Below are positions 1 through 8,242 of a DNA stretch of 64,000 nucleotides, in pieces. Each line of letters starts with the position of its first letter. Positions within the stretch are counted from its first letter, which is position 1. Source of the DNA: Streptomyces sp. NBC_01314. Lineage in GTDB: Bacteria > Actinomycetota > Actinomycetes > Streptomycetales > Streptomycetaceae. The stretch covers positions 4,650,001 to 4,714,000 of the forward strand of contig NZ_CP108394.1 in assembly GCF_041435215.1 (NCBI RefSeq), written 5' to 3'. The notes under the pieces are model-generated. The model saw only the letters and a list, made by a program, of their open reading frames with translations, had not been told where the DNA came from and ran no database searches. Position numbers and translations under genes: made by a program.

Positions 1-752
1 TTGTCGTGCGGCTCGTCCTTGGGGCCGCCGTTGCGCGGATGGACCACGCGCGCGGGTCCGGTCTCTCCCCTGGCCAGGCGGAGGCCGACCAGCGAGGCGG
101 GTCCCGCACCGCCGCTCGCCTCGACGGCCCCCGGCCGCTCGTCGGGGAATCCGGCGAGGATCCGCGCGGTGTCCTTGAAGGTGCACAGCGGTGCCCCGCG
201 CGTGGGCTCGACCTCGGTTCCCGCGCGCAGGTCGTCGACGAGGCGCTTGGCGCTGTCGACGGTCTGGTTGTCGAAGAACTCCCAGTTGACCATCACGACC
301 GGCGCGAAGTCGCAGGCCGCGTTGCACTCGATGTGCTCCAGGGTGACCTTGCCGTCGCCGGTGGTCTCGCCGTTGCCGACACCGAGGTGGTCCTGCAGCG
401 CCTCGAAGATCGCGTCGCCGCCCATCACCGCGCACAGGGTGTTGGTGCAGACGCCCACCTGGTAGTCACCGGAGGGCTTGCGCCGGTACATGGTGTAGAA
501 GGTGGCCACCGCGGTGACCTCGGCCGTGGTCAGGCCGAGCACCTCGGCGCAGAACCGCATGCCGGTGCGGGTGACATGGCCCTCCTCCGACTGCACGAGA
601 TGCAGCAACGGCAGGAGGGCGGACCGGGAGTCCGGGTAGCGGGCGACGACCTCGGCGGCGTCCCGCTCCAGCCGGGCTCGAACGTCGTCCGGGTAGTCGG
701 GCGCGGGCAGTTGGGGCATGCCCAGGCTGACGCCCTCGGGGGTGGTGGTCAC
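1..752 (-). CDS. nuoE: NADH-quinone oxidoreductase subunit E (partial, 3' end outside window)
   Basis: 24-kDa-type subunit of respiratory complex I, which carries the N1a [2Fe-2S] cluster in the NADH-oxidising arm. The frame is open from a GTG at 752 to the window edge; the C-terminus is missing. The thioredoxin-like [2Fe-2S] ligands are visible as C-T-N-T-L-C (about residues 102-107) and C-N-A-A-C (about 143-147). The GTG overlaps the nuoD stop by four bases (GTGA), which suggests translational coupling; an ATG at 719 is the alternative start. The tail after the iron-sulphur domain is longer than in proteobacterial NuoE, as is usual in actinomycetes. Last visible gene of the nuoA-E run. Confidence 0.93.
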   Translation of the reverse strand, partial: MTTTPEGVSLGMPQLPAPDYPDDVRARLERDAAEVVARYPDSRSALLPLLHLVQSEEGHVTRTGMRFCAEVLGLTTAEVTAVATFYTMYRRKPSGDYQVGVCTNTLCAVMGGDAIFEALQDHLGVGNGETTGDGKVTLEHIECNAACDFAPVVMVNWEFFDNQTVDSAKRLVDDLRAGTEVEPTRGAPLCTFKDTARILAGFPDERPGAVEASGGAGPASLVGLRLARGETGPARVVHPRNGGPKDEPHD

Positions 753-2080
753 CGGTCGACGCCTCCCATCACGGGGTCGATGGACGCGACGGCGACGATG
801 ACGTCGGCGACCTGGCCGCCCTCGCACATCGCCGCCATGGCCTGCAGGTTGGTGAAGGAGGGGTCTCGGTAGTGGACCCGGAAGGGGCGGGTGCCTCCGT
901 CGGAGACGACGTGCACCCCGAGTTCGCCCTTGGGCGACTCGATCGCCGTGTACGCCTGTCCCGGCGGGACGCGGAAGCCCTCGGTCACCAGCTTGAAGTG
1001 GTGGATCAGGGCCTCCATGGAGGTGCCCATGATCTTCTTGATGTGGTCCAGGGAGTTGCCGAGTCCGTCCGGTCCCAGGGCGAGCTGGGCGGGCCAGGCG
1101 ATCTTCTTGTCGCCGACCATGACCGGGCCGGGCTGCAGCCGGTCCAGGCACTGCTCGACGATCCGCAGGGACTGGCGCATCTCCTCCAGGCGGATCAGGA
1201 AACGTCCGTAGGAGTCGCAGGTGTCGGCGGTCGGGACGTCGAAGTCGTACGTCTCGTACCCGCAGTACGGCTGCGCCTTGCGCAGGTCGTGCGGGAGGCC
1301 GGCGGAGCGCAGGATCGGGCCGGTGGCGCCGAGGGCCATGCAGCCGGACAGGTCGAGGTAGCCGACGTCCTGCATACGGGCCTTGAAGATGGGGTTCCCG
1401 GTGGCGAGCTTGTCGTACTCGGGAAGGTTCTTCTCCATCTTCTTCACGAACTCGCGGATCTGGTCCACCGCGCCGGGCGGCAGGTCCTGGGCGAGTCCGC
1501 CGGGCCGGATGTACGCGTGGTTCATGCGCAGGCCGGTGATCAGCTCGTAGATGTCGAGAATGAGTTCACGATCACGGAAGCCGTAGATCATGATCGTGGT
1601 GGCGCCCAGCTCCATGCCGCCGGTGGCGATGCACACCAGGTGGGAGGAGAGCCGGTTCAGCTCCATGAGGAGCACACGGATGATCGTGGCGCGGTCCGGG
1701 ATCTGGTCCTCGATGCCGAGGAGCTTCTCCACAGCGAGGCAGTACGCCGTCTCGTTGAAGAACGGCGTCAGGTAGTCCATGCGCGTCACGAACGTGGTGC
1801 CCTGTGTCCACGTGCGGTACTCGAGGTTCTTCTCGATGCCGGTGTGGAGGTAGCCGATGCCGCAGCGGGCCTCGGTGACGGTCTCGCCGTCGATCTCCAG
1901 GATGAGCCGGAGCACACCGTGCGTGGACGGGTGCTGGGGGCCCATGTTGACGATGATGCGCTCGTCGTCGGACCGGGCGGCGGTCTCGGCGACCTCGTCC
2001 CAGTCGCCGCCGGTGACCGTGTAGACGGTGCCCTCGGTGGTCTCGCGCGGCGAGGCGGACGATGCGTGCGACGTGCTCAT
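749..2080 (-). CDS. nuoD: NADH-quinone oxidoreductase subunit D
   Basis: 49-kDa subunit of complex I; with NuoB it forms the quinone-reducing site at the membrane junction. The 443-residue product has the family's usual length. The N-terminal region has the [11 protein letters not shown] signature (about residues 45-55), where His and neighbouring residues line the quinone cavity, and the end D-P-V-M-G-G-V-D-R matches the conserved C-terminus. The start ATG overlaps the nuoC stop (ATGA) and the stop overlaps the nuoE start, so the operon is tightly packed. Assignment is certain from family resemblance. Confidence 0.97.
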   Translation of the reverse strand: MSTSHASSASPRETTEGTVYTVTGGDWDEVAETAARSDDERIIVNMGPQHPSTHGVLRLILEIDGETVTEARCGIGYLHTGIEKNLEYRTWTQGTTFVTRMDYLTPFFNETAYCLAVEKLLGIEDQIPDRATIIRVLLMELNRLSSHLVCIATGGMELGATTIMIYGFRDRELILDIYELITGLRMNHAYIRPGGLAQDLPPGAVDQIREFVKKMEKNLPEYDKLATGNPIFKARMQDVGYLDLSGCMALGATGPILRSAGLPHDLRKAQPYCGYETYDFDVPTADTCDSYGRFLIRLEEMRQSLRIVEQCLDRLQPGPVMVGDKKIAWPAQLALGPDGLGNSLDHIKKIMGTSMEALIHHFKLVTEGFRVPPGQAYTAIESPKGELGVHVVSDGGTRPFRVHYRDPSFTNLQAMAAMCEGGQVADVIVAVASIDPVMGGVDR

Positions 2081-2849
2081 GAGTACGACCTCCGCTGGTC
2101 CGGAGCCGGGATCTGGGCGCCCTTGTACTCGACGGGGATGCCGCCGAGGGGGTAGTCCTTGCGCTGCGGGAAACCCTGCCAGTCGTCCGGCATCATGATC
2201 CGCGTCAGCGCGGGGTGGCCGTCGAAGACGATGCCGAAGAAGTCGTACGCCTCGCGCTCGTGCCAGTCGTTGGTCGGGTAGACGGGGACGAGCGACGGGA
2301 TGTGCGGGTCGGCGTCAGGGGCGGAGACCTCCAGGCGGATCAGCCGGTTGTGGGTGATCGAGCGCAGGTGGTAGACGGCGTGCAGCTCACGGCCCTTGTC
2401 ACCGGGGTAGTGGACGCCGGAGACGCCGGTGCACAGTTCGAAGCGGAGGGCCGGGTCGTCGCGGAGGGTCCGGGCGACGCGCGCCAGGTACTCGCGCTCG
2501 ATGTGGAAGGTGATCTCGCCCCGGTCGACGACGGTCCTGTCGATCACGTTCTCGGGAACGAGGCCCTGTTCCTCCAGGGCGCCTTCCAACTCGTCGGCGA
2601 CCTCGTCGAACCACCCGCCGTAGGGGCGGCCGGCAGCGCCGGGGAGCCGGATGGAGCGGACCAGGCCGCCGTAGCCGGAGGTGTCGCCGCCGTTGTCGGC
2701 GCCGAACATGCCTCGCTGGACGCGGATCTCCTCACCGCCGTCGCCGCGCTGGCCGGGGAGGTTGGAGGCGGCGAGGTCCTTCTCGGGGTTCACCCCGTCC
2801 GAGCCGCCCGCACCCGGTCCGCCCGGACCGTTCTTGCCGTTCGCGTCGC

Positions 2850-2853
<4 letters not shown>
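2077..2853 (-). CDS. nuoC: NADH-quinone oxidoreductase subunit C
   Basis: 30-kDa-type peripheral subunit of complex I. The 258-residue product begins with a Gly/Asn-rich extension of about 50 residues that is typical of actinobacterial NuoC. The conserved core follows, with [10 protein letters not shown] (about residues 205-214) and R-K-D-Y-P-L near the C-terminus. The ATG at 2853 overlaps the nuoB stop by four bases, so this start is preferred; the same frame is open further upstream but only inside nuoB. Confidence 0.96.
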
Positions 2854-3404
<551 letters not shown>

Positions 3405-3418
3405 GGTCTAAAGGCCCC

Positions 3419-3778
3419 TCAGTCCCATTCCAGGCCGCCGCGCCGCCAGACGTACGCGTAGGCGACAAAGACGGTGAGCACGAAGAGCAGCATCTCCACG
3501 AGCCCGAAAACACCCAGGGCGTCGAAGGTGACGGCCCAGGGGTAGAGGAAGACGATCTCGATGTCGAAGACGATGAAGAGCATCGCCGTCAGGTAGTACT
3601 TGATGGGGAAACGCCCGCCGCCGGCCGGCGTGGGGGTGGGCTCGATCCCGCACTCGTAAGCCTCGAGCTTGGCCCGGTTGTAGCGCTTCGGGCCGATCAG
3701 CGAGGCCATGATCACGGAGAAGATCGCAAAGCCTGCCCCGAGGGCTCCCAGTACGAGGATGGGCGCATAGGCGTTCAC
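3419..3778 (-). CDS. nuoA: NADH-quinone oxidoreductase subunit A
   Basis: Small membrane subunit of complex I, first gene of the operon. The 119-residue protein has three hydrophobic spans: residues about 5-28, one around [18 protein letters not shown], and a C-terminal one. The acidic D-I-E motif and Y-E-C-G-I-E are family hallmarks. Start is a GTG at 3778 in register with the conserved N-terminus. The upstream region carries Rex/Crp-like palindromes, which fits redox control of the operon. Confidence 0.96.
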   Translation of the reverse strand: MNAYAPILVLGALGAGFAIFSVIMASLIGPKRYNRAKLEAYECGIEPTPTPAGGGRFPIKYYLTAMLFIVFDIEIVFLYPWAVTFDALGVFGLVEMLLFVLTVFVAYAYVWRRGGLEWD

Positions 3779-3888
3779 CGCTCCTCGCTCCTCTCAGTCG
3801 GCACTGACTGCTGGCGGATGGCATGGGCTCTGCTCTCCCGCCCCACCGGTTCCACGAACTCCGCCCGTTCCGACGAAGATCGCGAACA

Positions 3889-3986
3889 TGTGAAGCAGGT
3901 CACAAGCCCAACTGCCCCGCATCCTATGCCTGCCGGTCTGTGATCTGCGACACGGGGTACGGCACCGAGTTTGTGATCTCCACCAC
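3889..3986. promoter_or_regulatory. cluster of Rex/Crp-like palindromes upstream of nuoA
   Basis: Three related sequences lie 110-210 bp upstream of nuoA. TGTGAAGCAGGTCACA (3889-3904) is a perfect TGTGA-N6-TCACA inverted repeat and also matches the Streptomyces Rex operator pattern TGTGAA-N4-TTCACA at 11 of its 12 specified bases. Weaker copies are TGTGATCTGCGACAC (3939-3953) and GTGATCTCCACCAC (3973-3986). Rex control of respiratory genes is known in Streptomyces. Which regulator binds here is inference. The rest of 3779-4468 shows no gene. Confidence 0.5.
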
Positions 3987-4271
3987 CTGACGAACGATCA
4001 TGAAGTCGGATGACCGTCGATCTTCGTACACGAAGCGCCAGACTGACCACGAGAAGTGACATTTTCATTCGTCGCCGCTGGTCACGCAGGTCGTCTCCAT
4101 ATCAAGAGAATTCCACTGCATGCAAATTGGTGCTGGACCGGGACGCTTGATAGAGCGCGGCGTTCACACCCGGGAGGGAGGTCCGATGTCCGATGTGGAC
4201 GCGTGCGCGCGTTCACGAGCGCCGAGGACGGGCGGCCCCGCGCGGGACGCCGCGTGGACGGGCGACCACTT

Positions 4272-4287
4272 TGTGACCTGCGTCACA
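4272..4287. promoter_or_regulatory. Crp-type operator upstream of the NlpC/P60 gene
   Basis: TGTGACCTGCGTCACA is a perfect TGTGA-N6-TCACA palindrome, the classical cAMP-receptor-protein consensus, which the Streptomyces Crp also recognises. It sits about 240 bp before the likely ATG of the NlpC/P60 gene, so the transcript would have a long leader if the site acts on this gene. The central bases differ from the Rex pattern, which makes Crp the better candidate. Confidence 0.5.
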
Positions 4288-4525
4288 TCGGAGCGAGATC
4301 AAATCAACCGGTCCTGGCCACTCGCTGCAATCGATGGTAAGCGCAGGGCAATTCGGACCTATTCACGAAAGCGCATGATCACAGGCGTGGCCGACCGTGT
4401 CCGCTATGCCCGTTACGGCGTCAATAAAGAGTGGCGCGGAGGGAATTTATGGCCTCCGTTGAACAACTGTGGCGCAGCACACGTTTCTTGAAGGTATGGA
4501 GGAGTCGCTGGTACCGCTTGTACCC

Positions 4526-5329
4526 ATGTCCCACACCGCTCACATACGCAGCCACCGGAAACCCCGCCGCAGCGCGTCCTCGATCGCGATGCGCGCCGGA
4601 GTCGCCGGTGGCGTTCTCAGCACCGTGGCAGTGGCCGGCGCGTCCACGTCGGCTTTCGCGGCGGAGCCGGTGACGCAGACGCTCGAACTGCCCACCCTCA
4701 CGGCCGACCTGGCCACGCAGGCCGCGCAGTCCGCGGACGCCACGCAGGCGATGGCGGCCGACTACCAGCTGCAGGCCGAGCGTGACACGGCCGCCGAACA
4801 GGCTGCCAAGCAGGCCGAGAAGGACCTGGTCAAGGCCAAGAAGGAAGAGGCCCGTAAGAAGGCCGCCGCCGAGGCCGAGCGCAAGGCCGAGGCGGAGCGT
4901 GCCGCACGCGACAGCGAGCGGACCACCCTCACGACCAACTCGTCGACCACCACGACGACGACGGCGCCCGCCACCGGCAGCGTCGGCACGGTCATCGCCT
5001 TCCTCAAGGCGCAGCTCGGCGACGCCTACGTCATGGGCGCCACCGGCCCCAACGCGTGGGACTGCTCCTCGCTCGTGCAGACCGCGTTCAAGCAGGTCGG
5101 CGTGGACCTCCCCCGGGTCTCGCAGGACCAGTCGATGCAGGGCACCGAGGTCTCGCTGTCCAACCTGCAGGTCGGCGACATCCTGTACTGGGGCGCGAAG
5201 GGCTCCGCGTACCACGTCGGTGTCTACGTCGGAGACGGCCAGTACCTCGACGCGGCGAACCCCTCCAAGGGTGTCGTCATCCAGGACCTTTCCGGCTACC
5301 CGGCGACGGGTGCGGTGCGCGTGCTCTGA
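4526..5329 (+). CDS. secreted NlpC/P60-family peptidoglycan endopeptidase
   Basis: Secreted cell-wall hydrolase. The signal peptide (charged K-P-R-R-S region, hydrophobic core, cleavage after S-A-F-A) leads into an Ala/Lys/Glu-rich coiled-coil stretch of about 90 residues, a Ser/Thr linker and a C-terminal NlpC/P60 domain. The catalytic Cys is in W-D-C-S-S and the His in Y-H-V-G-V-Y-V-G. Such domains cleave the D-Glu/diamino-acid bond of stem peptides. The frame is open from a GTG at 4469 and has another ATG at 4496; the ATG at 4526 is chosen because it places the signal peptide at the N-terminus. A Crp-type palindrome lies upstream. Confidence 0.9.
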   Translation: MSHTAHIRSHRKPRRSASSIAMRAGVAGGVLSTVAVAGASTSAFAAEPVTQTLELPTLTADLATQAAQSADATQAMAADYQLQAERDTAAEQAAKQAEKDLVKAKKEEARKKAAAEAERKAEAERAARDSERTTLTTNSSTTTTTTAPATGSVGTVIAFLKAQLGDAYVMGATGPNAWDCSSLVQTAFKQVGVDLPRVSQDQSMQGTEVSLSNLQVGDILYWGAKGSAYHVGVYVGDGQYLDAANPSKGVVIQDLSGYPATGAVRVL

Positions 5330-5366
5330 GACCCCGCATCCGCGCGGTCGCCCAGGCGCTTTTCGA

Positions 5367-5401
5367 GAGGGCCGCTTTCCCCGGTGGGGACAGCGGCCCT
5401 C
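5367..5401 (+). terminator. strong hairpin after the NlpC/P60 gene
   Basis: GAGGGCCGCT (5367-5376) pairs perfectly with AGCGGCCCTC (5392-5401), and an inner TCCCC/GGGGA arm extends the stem. It lies 38 bp after the stop codon. No T-run follows, as is common for terminators in Streptomyces. Confidence 0.65.
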
Positions 5402-5594
5402 CGGGCTGCCCTCAGAAAGGGCCACAAGGGCCCCACAAGGCGCTCTCGCCCCAGGCCGGAGGTGTAGGCAGACCGAGCCGCCGACAGGCCTCGTCGGCGC
5501 GTTTCAGGGGTTCCGTCGCCGCCGGGCACCGTCGGTGCGGACACGTCGCCCGCGCGGAAGACGCGGTAGAGCCCGCGCGGCACCCCCGCACACC

Positions 5595-5625
5595 CCGGGC
5601 AGCCCGTAGACCCTGAGCTGCCCGG
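5595..5625 (-). terminator. hairpin after the geranylgeranyl-reductase-like gene
   Basis: CCGGGCAGC (5595-5603) and GCTGCCCGG (5617-5625) form a perfect 9-bp stem 20 bp beyond the stop of the minus-strand flavoprotein gene. Together with the facing hairpin at 5367-5401 it fills the convergent gap 5330-5645, where no gene is seen. Confidence 0.6.
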
Positions 5626-5645
5626 TCACTCCACGGCGTACCCGG

Positions 5646-6938
5646 TCACGCCTTCGGCGCCACCTTGCTCAGGCCGTTGATGATGCGGTCCATCGCGTCG
5701 CCGCCGGTGGGGTCGGTGAGGTTGGCCAGCATCTTCAGGGTGAACTTCATCAGCAGCGGGTGGGTGAGGCCCCGCTGCGTGGCGAGCTTCATGATCTTCG
5801 GGTTGCCGATGAGCTTCACGAAGGCGCGGCCCATCGTGTAGTAGCCGCCGAAGGTGTCCTTGAGGACCTGCGGGTAGCGCTGGAGGGCGAGTTCGCGCTG
5901 CCCGGGGGTGGCGCGGGCATGGGCCTGGACGATGACGTCGGCGGCGATCTGTCCGGACTCCATGGCGTAGGCGATGCCCTCGCCGTTGAAGGGGTTCACC
6001 ATGCCGCCGGCGTCGCCGACCAGCAGCAGGCCCTTGGTGTAGTGGGGTTGGCGGTTGAAGGCCATCGGGAGGGCGGCACCGCGGATGGGGCCGGTCATGT
6101 TCTCGGGCGTGTAGCCCCACTCCTCCGGCATGGACGCGCACCACGCCTTCAGGACGTCGCGCCAGTCCAGCTCCTTGAAGGCGGCGGAGGTGTTGAGGAC
6201 ACCCAGGCCCACGTTGGACGTGCCGTCGCCCATGCCGAAGATCCAGCCGTAGCCGGGGAGGAGACGGTCCTCGCCCGGTCCGCGCTTGTCCCAGAGTTCC
6301 AGCCAGGACTCCAGGTAGTCGTCGTCGTGGCGCGGGGAGGTGAAGTACGTACGGACCGCGACGCCCATCGGGCGGTCCTCGCGGCGGTGCAGGCCCATCG
6401 CGAGGGAGAGCCGGGTGGAGTTGCCGTCGGCCGCCACCACCAGCGGGGCGTGGAAGGTGACTTCCCGCTTCTCGTCGCCGAGCTTGGCGTGCACGCCGGT
6501 GATACGGCCCGTGCGGTCGTCGATGATCGGCGCGCCCACGTTGCAGCGTTCGTGCAGCCGGGCGCCGGCCTTCTGGGCCTGACGGGCGAGCTGCTCGTCG
6601 AAGTCGTCGCGCTTGCGGACGAGTCCGTAGTCCGGGTAGGAGGCGAGATCCGGCCAGTCGAGCTGGAGGCGGACGCCGCCGCCGATGATCCGCAGGCCCT
6701 TGTTGCGGAGCCAGCCGGCCTCCTCGGAGATGTCGATGCCCATCGACACGAGCTGCTTGGTGGCGCGCGGTGTGAGGCCGTCGCCGCAGACCTTCTCCCT
6801 CGGGAAGCTGGTCTTCTCCAGGAGCAGCACGTCCAGCCCGGCCTTCGCCAGGTAGTACGCGGTGGTGGAACCGGCTGGTCCGGCCCCGACGACGATCACA
6901 TCGGCGGTGTGTTCGGTAAGGGGCTGGGGCTCGGTCAC
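5646..6938 (-). CDS. geranylgeranyl-reductase-family FAD protein, probable menaquinone side-chain reductase
   Basis: FAD-dependent reductase of isoprenoid double bonds. The dinucleotide-binding motif V-V-G-A-G-P-A-G-S is near the N-terminus, followed by P-R-E-K-V-C-G-D-G-L-T-P-R-A, diagnostic for the geranylgeranyl reductase family. A second FAD motif, L-L-V-G-D-A-G-G-M-V-N-P-F-N-G-E-G-I, lies near residue 300. The start is the GTG at 6938, preceded by GGGGAG; the open frame continues to 7049 without a better start. Mycobacterial MenJ, of this family, saturates a menaquinone isoprene unit, and streptomycetes make partly saturated menaquinones. Location between nuo and menG supports that role, but archaeal-type lipid or other prenyl reduction is not excluded. 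Confidence 0.85.
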   Translation of the reverse strand: MTEPQPLTEHTADVIVVGAGPAGSTTAYYLAKAGLDVLLLEKTSFPREKVCGDGLTPRATKQLVSMGIDISEEAGWLRNKGLRIIGGGVRLQLDWPDLASYPDYGLVRKRDDFDEQLARQAQKAGARLHERCNVGAPIIDDRTGRITGVHAKLGDEKREVTFHAPLVVAADGNSTRLSLAMGLHRREDRPMGVAVRTYFTSPRHDDDYLESWLELWDKRGPGEDRLLPGYGWIFGMGDGTSNVGLGVLNTSAAFKELDWRDVLKAWCASMPEEWGYTPENMTGPIRGAALPMAFNRQPHYTKGLLLVGDAGGMVNPFNGEGIAYAMESGQIAADVIVQAHARATPGQRELALQRYPQVLKDTFGGYYTMGRAFVKLIGNPKIMKLATQRGLTHPLLMKFTLKMLANLTDPTGGDAMDRIINGLSKVAPKA

Positions 6939-7096
6939 GACGGGTTCTCCCCAAGAAGTAGAAGGATCGAAGCGGTTCGCCGGCCGGACCGGACACTGGA
7001 ACACCAGAACCGGACGACCAGAAAACATGTGCCGACGGGCGTCGGACATGGGCAGTCTATTCAGCGGTACCGATCAACGGCTGAAGGGCTGCCCCT

Positions 7097-7603
7097 GTGA
7101 ACAGAGCTCTGCCCGACGTACGGCTGCGCGTCCCCACCGACGAGGACGCCTTCGCCTGGCACCGGATCTTCGACGATCCCGACGTCATGGAGTTCCACGG
7201 CGGCCGGTCCGCCGAGCTGTCCGTCTACGAGGAGCTCACCGCGCGCCAGCGCCGCCACGACGCCGAGCACGGCTTCTGCCTGTGGACCATGCTCGACGAG
7301 GAGGGCCGGGCCATCGGCTTCACCGGCGCCCAGCCGTGGCCCCGGGAATGGGGCCCGACCGGCGAGATCGAGATCGGCTGGCGGCTCGCCCGCGACCACT
7401 GGGGCAAGGGGTACGTGACCGCCGCCGCGACGCAGACCCTGGAGCGGGTGCGGGCGGCCGGCGTCGGCAGCGTCGTCGCCATGGTCAACGTCCGCAACGA
7501 GCGGTCCATCGCCGTCGCCCGGCGGCTGGGAATGGAGCCGGCCGAGGAGTACACGACGCCGGTCTCGCGGCAGGTGGGCCGCTGCTATCGGCTGACGCTG
7601 TGA
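7097..7603 (+). CDS. GNAT-family N-acetyltransferase (RimJ/RimL type)
   Basis: Acetyl-CoA-dependent acetyltransferase of 168 residues, substrate unknown. The fold is visible from L-R-V-P-T-D-E-D-A at the N-terminus, the I-E-I-G-W-R-L-A strand, the acetyl-CoA loop around H-W-G-K-G-Y-V-T, and the N-x-R-S-x-x-V-A-x-R-L-G-M motif (here N-E-R-S-I-A-V-A-R-R-L-G-M) typical of RimJ-like enzymes. GTG start with AAGGG nine bases upstream. Divergent from the flavoprotein gene. Confidence 0.85.
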   Translation: MNRALPDVRLRVPTDEDAFAWHRIFDDPDVMEFHGGRSAELSVYEELTARQRRHDAEHGFCLWTMLDEEGRAIGFTGAQPWPREWGPTGEIEIGWRLARDHWGKGYVTAAATQTLERVRAAGVGSVVAMVNVRNERSIAVARRLGMEPAEEYTTPVSRQVGRCYRLTL

Positions 7604-7778
7604 CGGCGGTCGCCGTCGGGGGGTTGGCCGCGCGTTCGTAGGCCGGCGAGGCGGCCCCGCGTTCGCGATATCGGCAACTCGTCACGCTGGGTAGCGATTT
7701 GCCGCAGATTGCCACGCACAGCTTCCGGCCGGGGCCGCTCGGCGGTTACCCTGCCGGTACCGCTGGGGGTGAACATCT

Positions 7779-8102
7779 GTGCGCATAACACCCAAGTCAT
7801 TCGAAGTGCGTGTGCCACGGTTCGTCGGCCTGATGGCCGTGGACGCGCGCGAGACGGCCGAGGCGGACGGGGTGACCCTCGTCGCGCCCGACCGTCCCGA
7901 CCTCCAACTCGCCGTCGTGGACTACGTCGTACGGCAGTACCCGCCGCCGGGGGTGAAGGTGCCGCGTGGGGCCGCGGTGACCGTGTGGTTCGAGGTGGGG
8001 GACGACGGTGGGGGTGTGCGGGAGCCACGGATCGGAGGGCCGCCGCCGGGGTTGCGCAGGGCGTTGGACGAGCCGGGGGATCCGTTCGCGGTTCATTCGT
8101 AG
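7779..8102 (+). CDS. small PASTA-domain protein
   Basis: A 107-residue protein with one PASTA-like repeat: V-P-R-F-V-G-L-M-A-V-D-A at the start and V-R-Q-Y-P-P-P-G-V-K-V-P-R-G-A-A-V-T-V-W-F at the end of the repeat. PASTA domains bind muropeptides or beta-lactams in penicillin-binding proteins and Ser/Thr kinases. No signal peptide or membrane span is seen, so location is unclear. GTG start with GGGGGTGA six bases upstream. The last 25 residues are Gly/Pro-rich. Confidence 0.7.
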   Translation: MRITPKSFEVRVPRFVGLMAVDARETAEADGVTLVAPDRPDLQLAVVDYVVRQYPPPGVKVPRGAAVTVWFEVGDDGGGVREPRIGGPPPGLRRALDEPGDPFAVHS

Positions 8103-8156
8103 CCCGGCGGTGGGGCCGGGACCGGGTTCGGGGTGGTCGTGCGGTTACGTCGCGAG

Positions 8157-8230
8157 GTGCGGGTTGTCGTTCGTGGTTGATCGCGCGGTTTCCCGCGCCC
8201 CTTCGCGGCGCGGGTCTCTGCCTCGTCTCG
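8157..8230. repeat. degenerate copy of a dispersed Streptomyces intergenic repeat
   Basis: Contains a 'gatcgcgcggtttcccgcgcc' type core (8179-8199) resembling the 'ggtcgcgcagttccccgcgcc' core at 19319-19339 and, inverted, near 36890-36910. It lies between the convergent PASTA and zinc-ribbon genes and can fold into a GC-rich hairpin, so it may end both transcripts. Confidence 0.45.
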
Positions 8231-8242
8231 TCAGGCGCCCCT

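Noticed and set aside
872..2155. Long open frame antisense to nuoD (and similar frames opposite most genes)
   Set aside because: In very GC-rich DNA the opposite strand of genes stays open by codon bias; the product is low-complexity Arg/Gly/Ala with no family similarity.
4056..4491. Short open frames before the NlpC/P60 gene
   Set aside because: No ribosome site, composition like noise, and the region holds operators.
4288..4525. Possible ydaO riboswitch before the NlpC/P60 gene, which often has one in Streptomyces
   Set aside because: The GGGTGAA and GGGGGACCC-type conserved blocks are absent.
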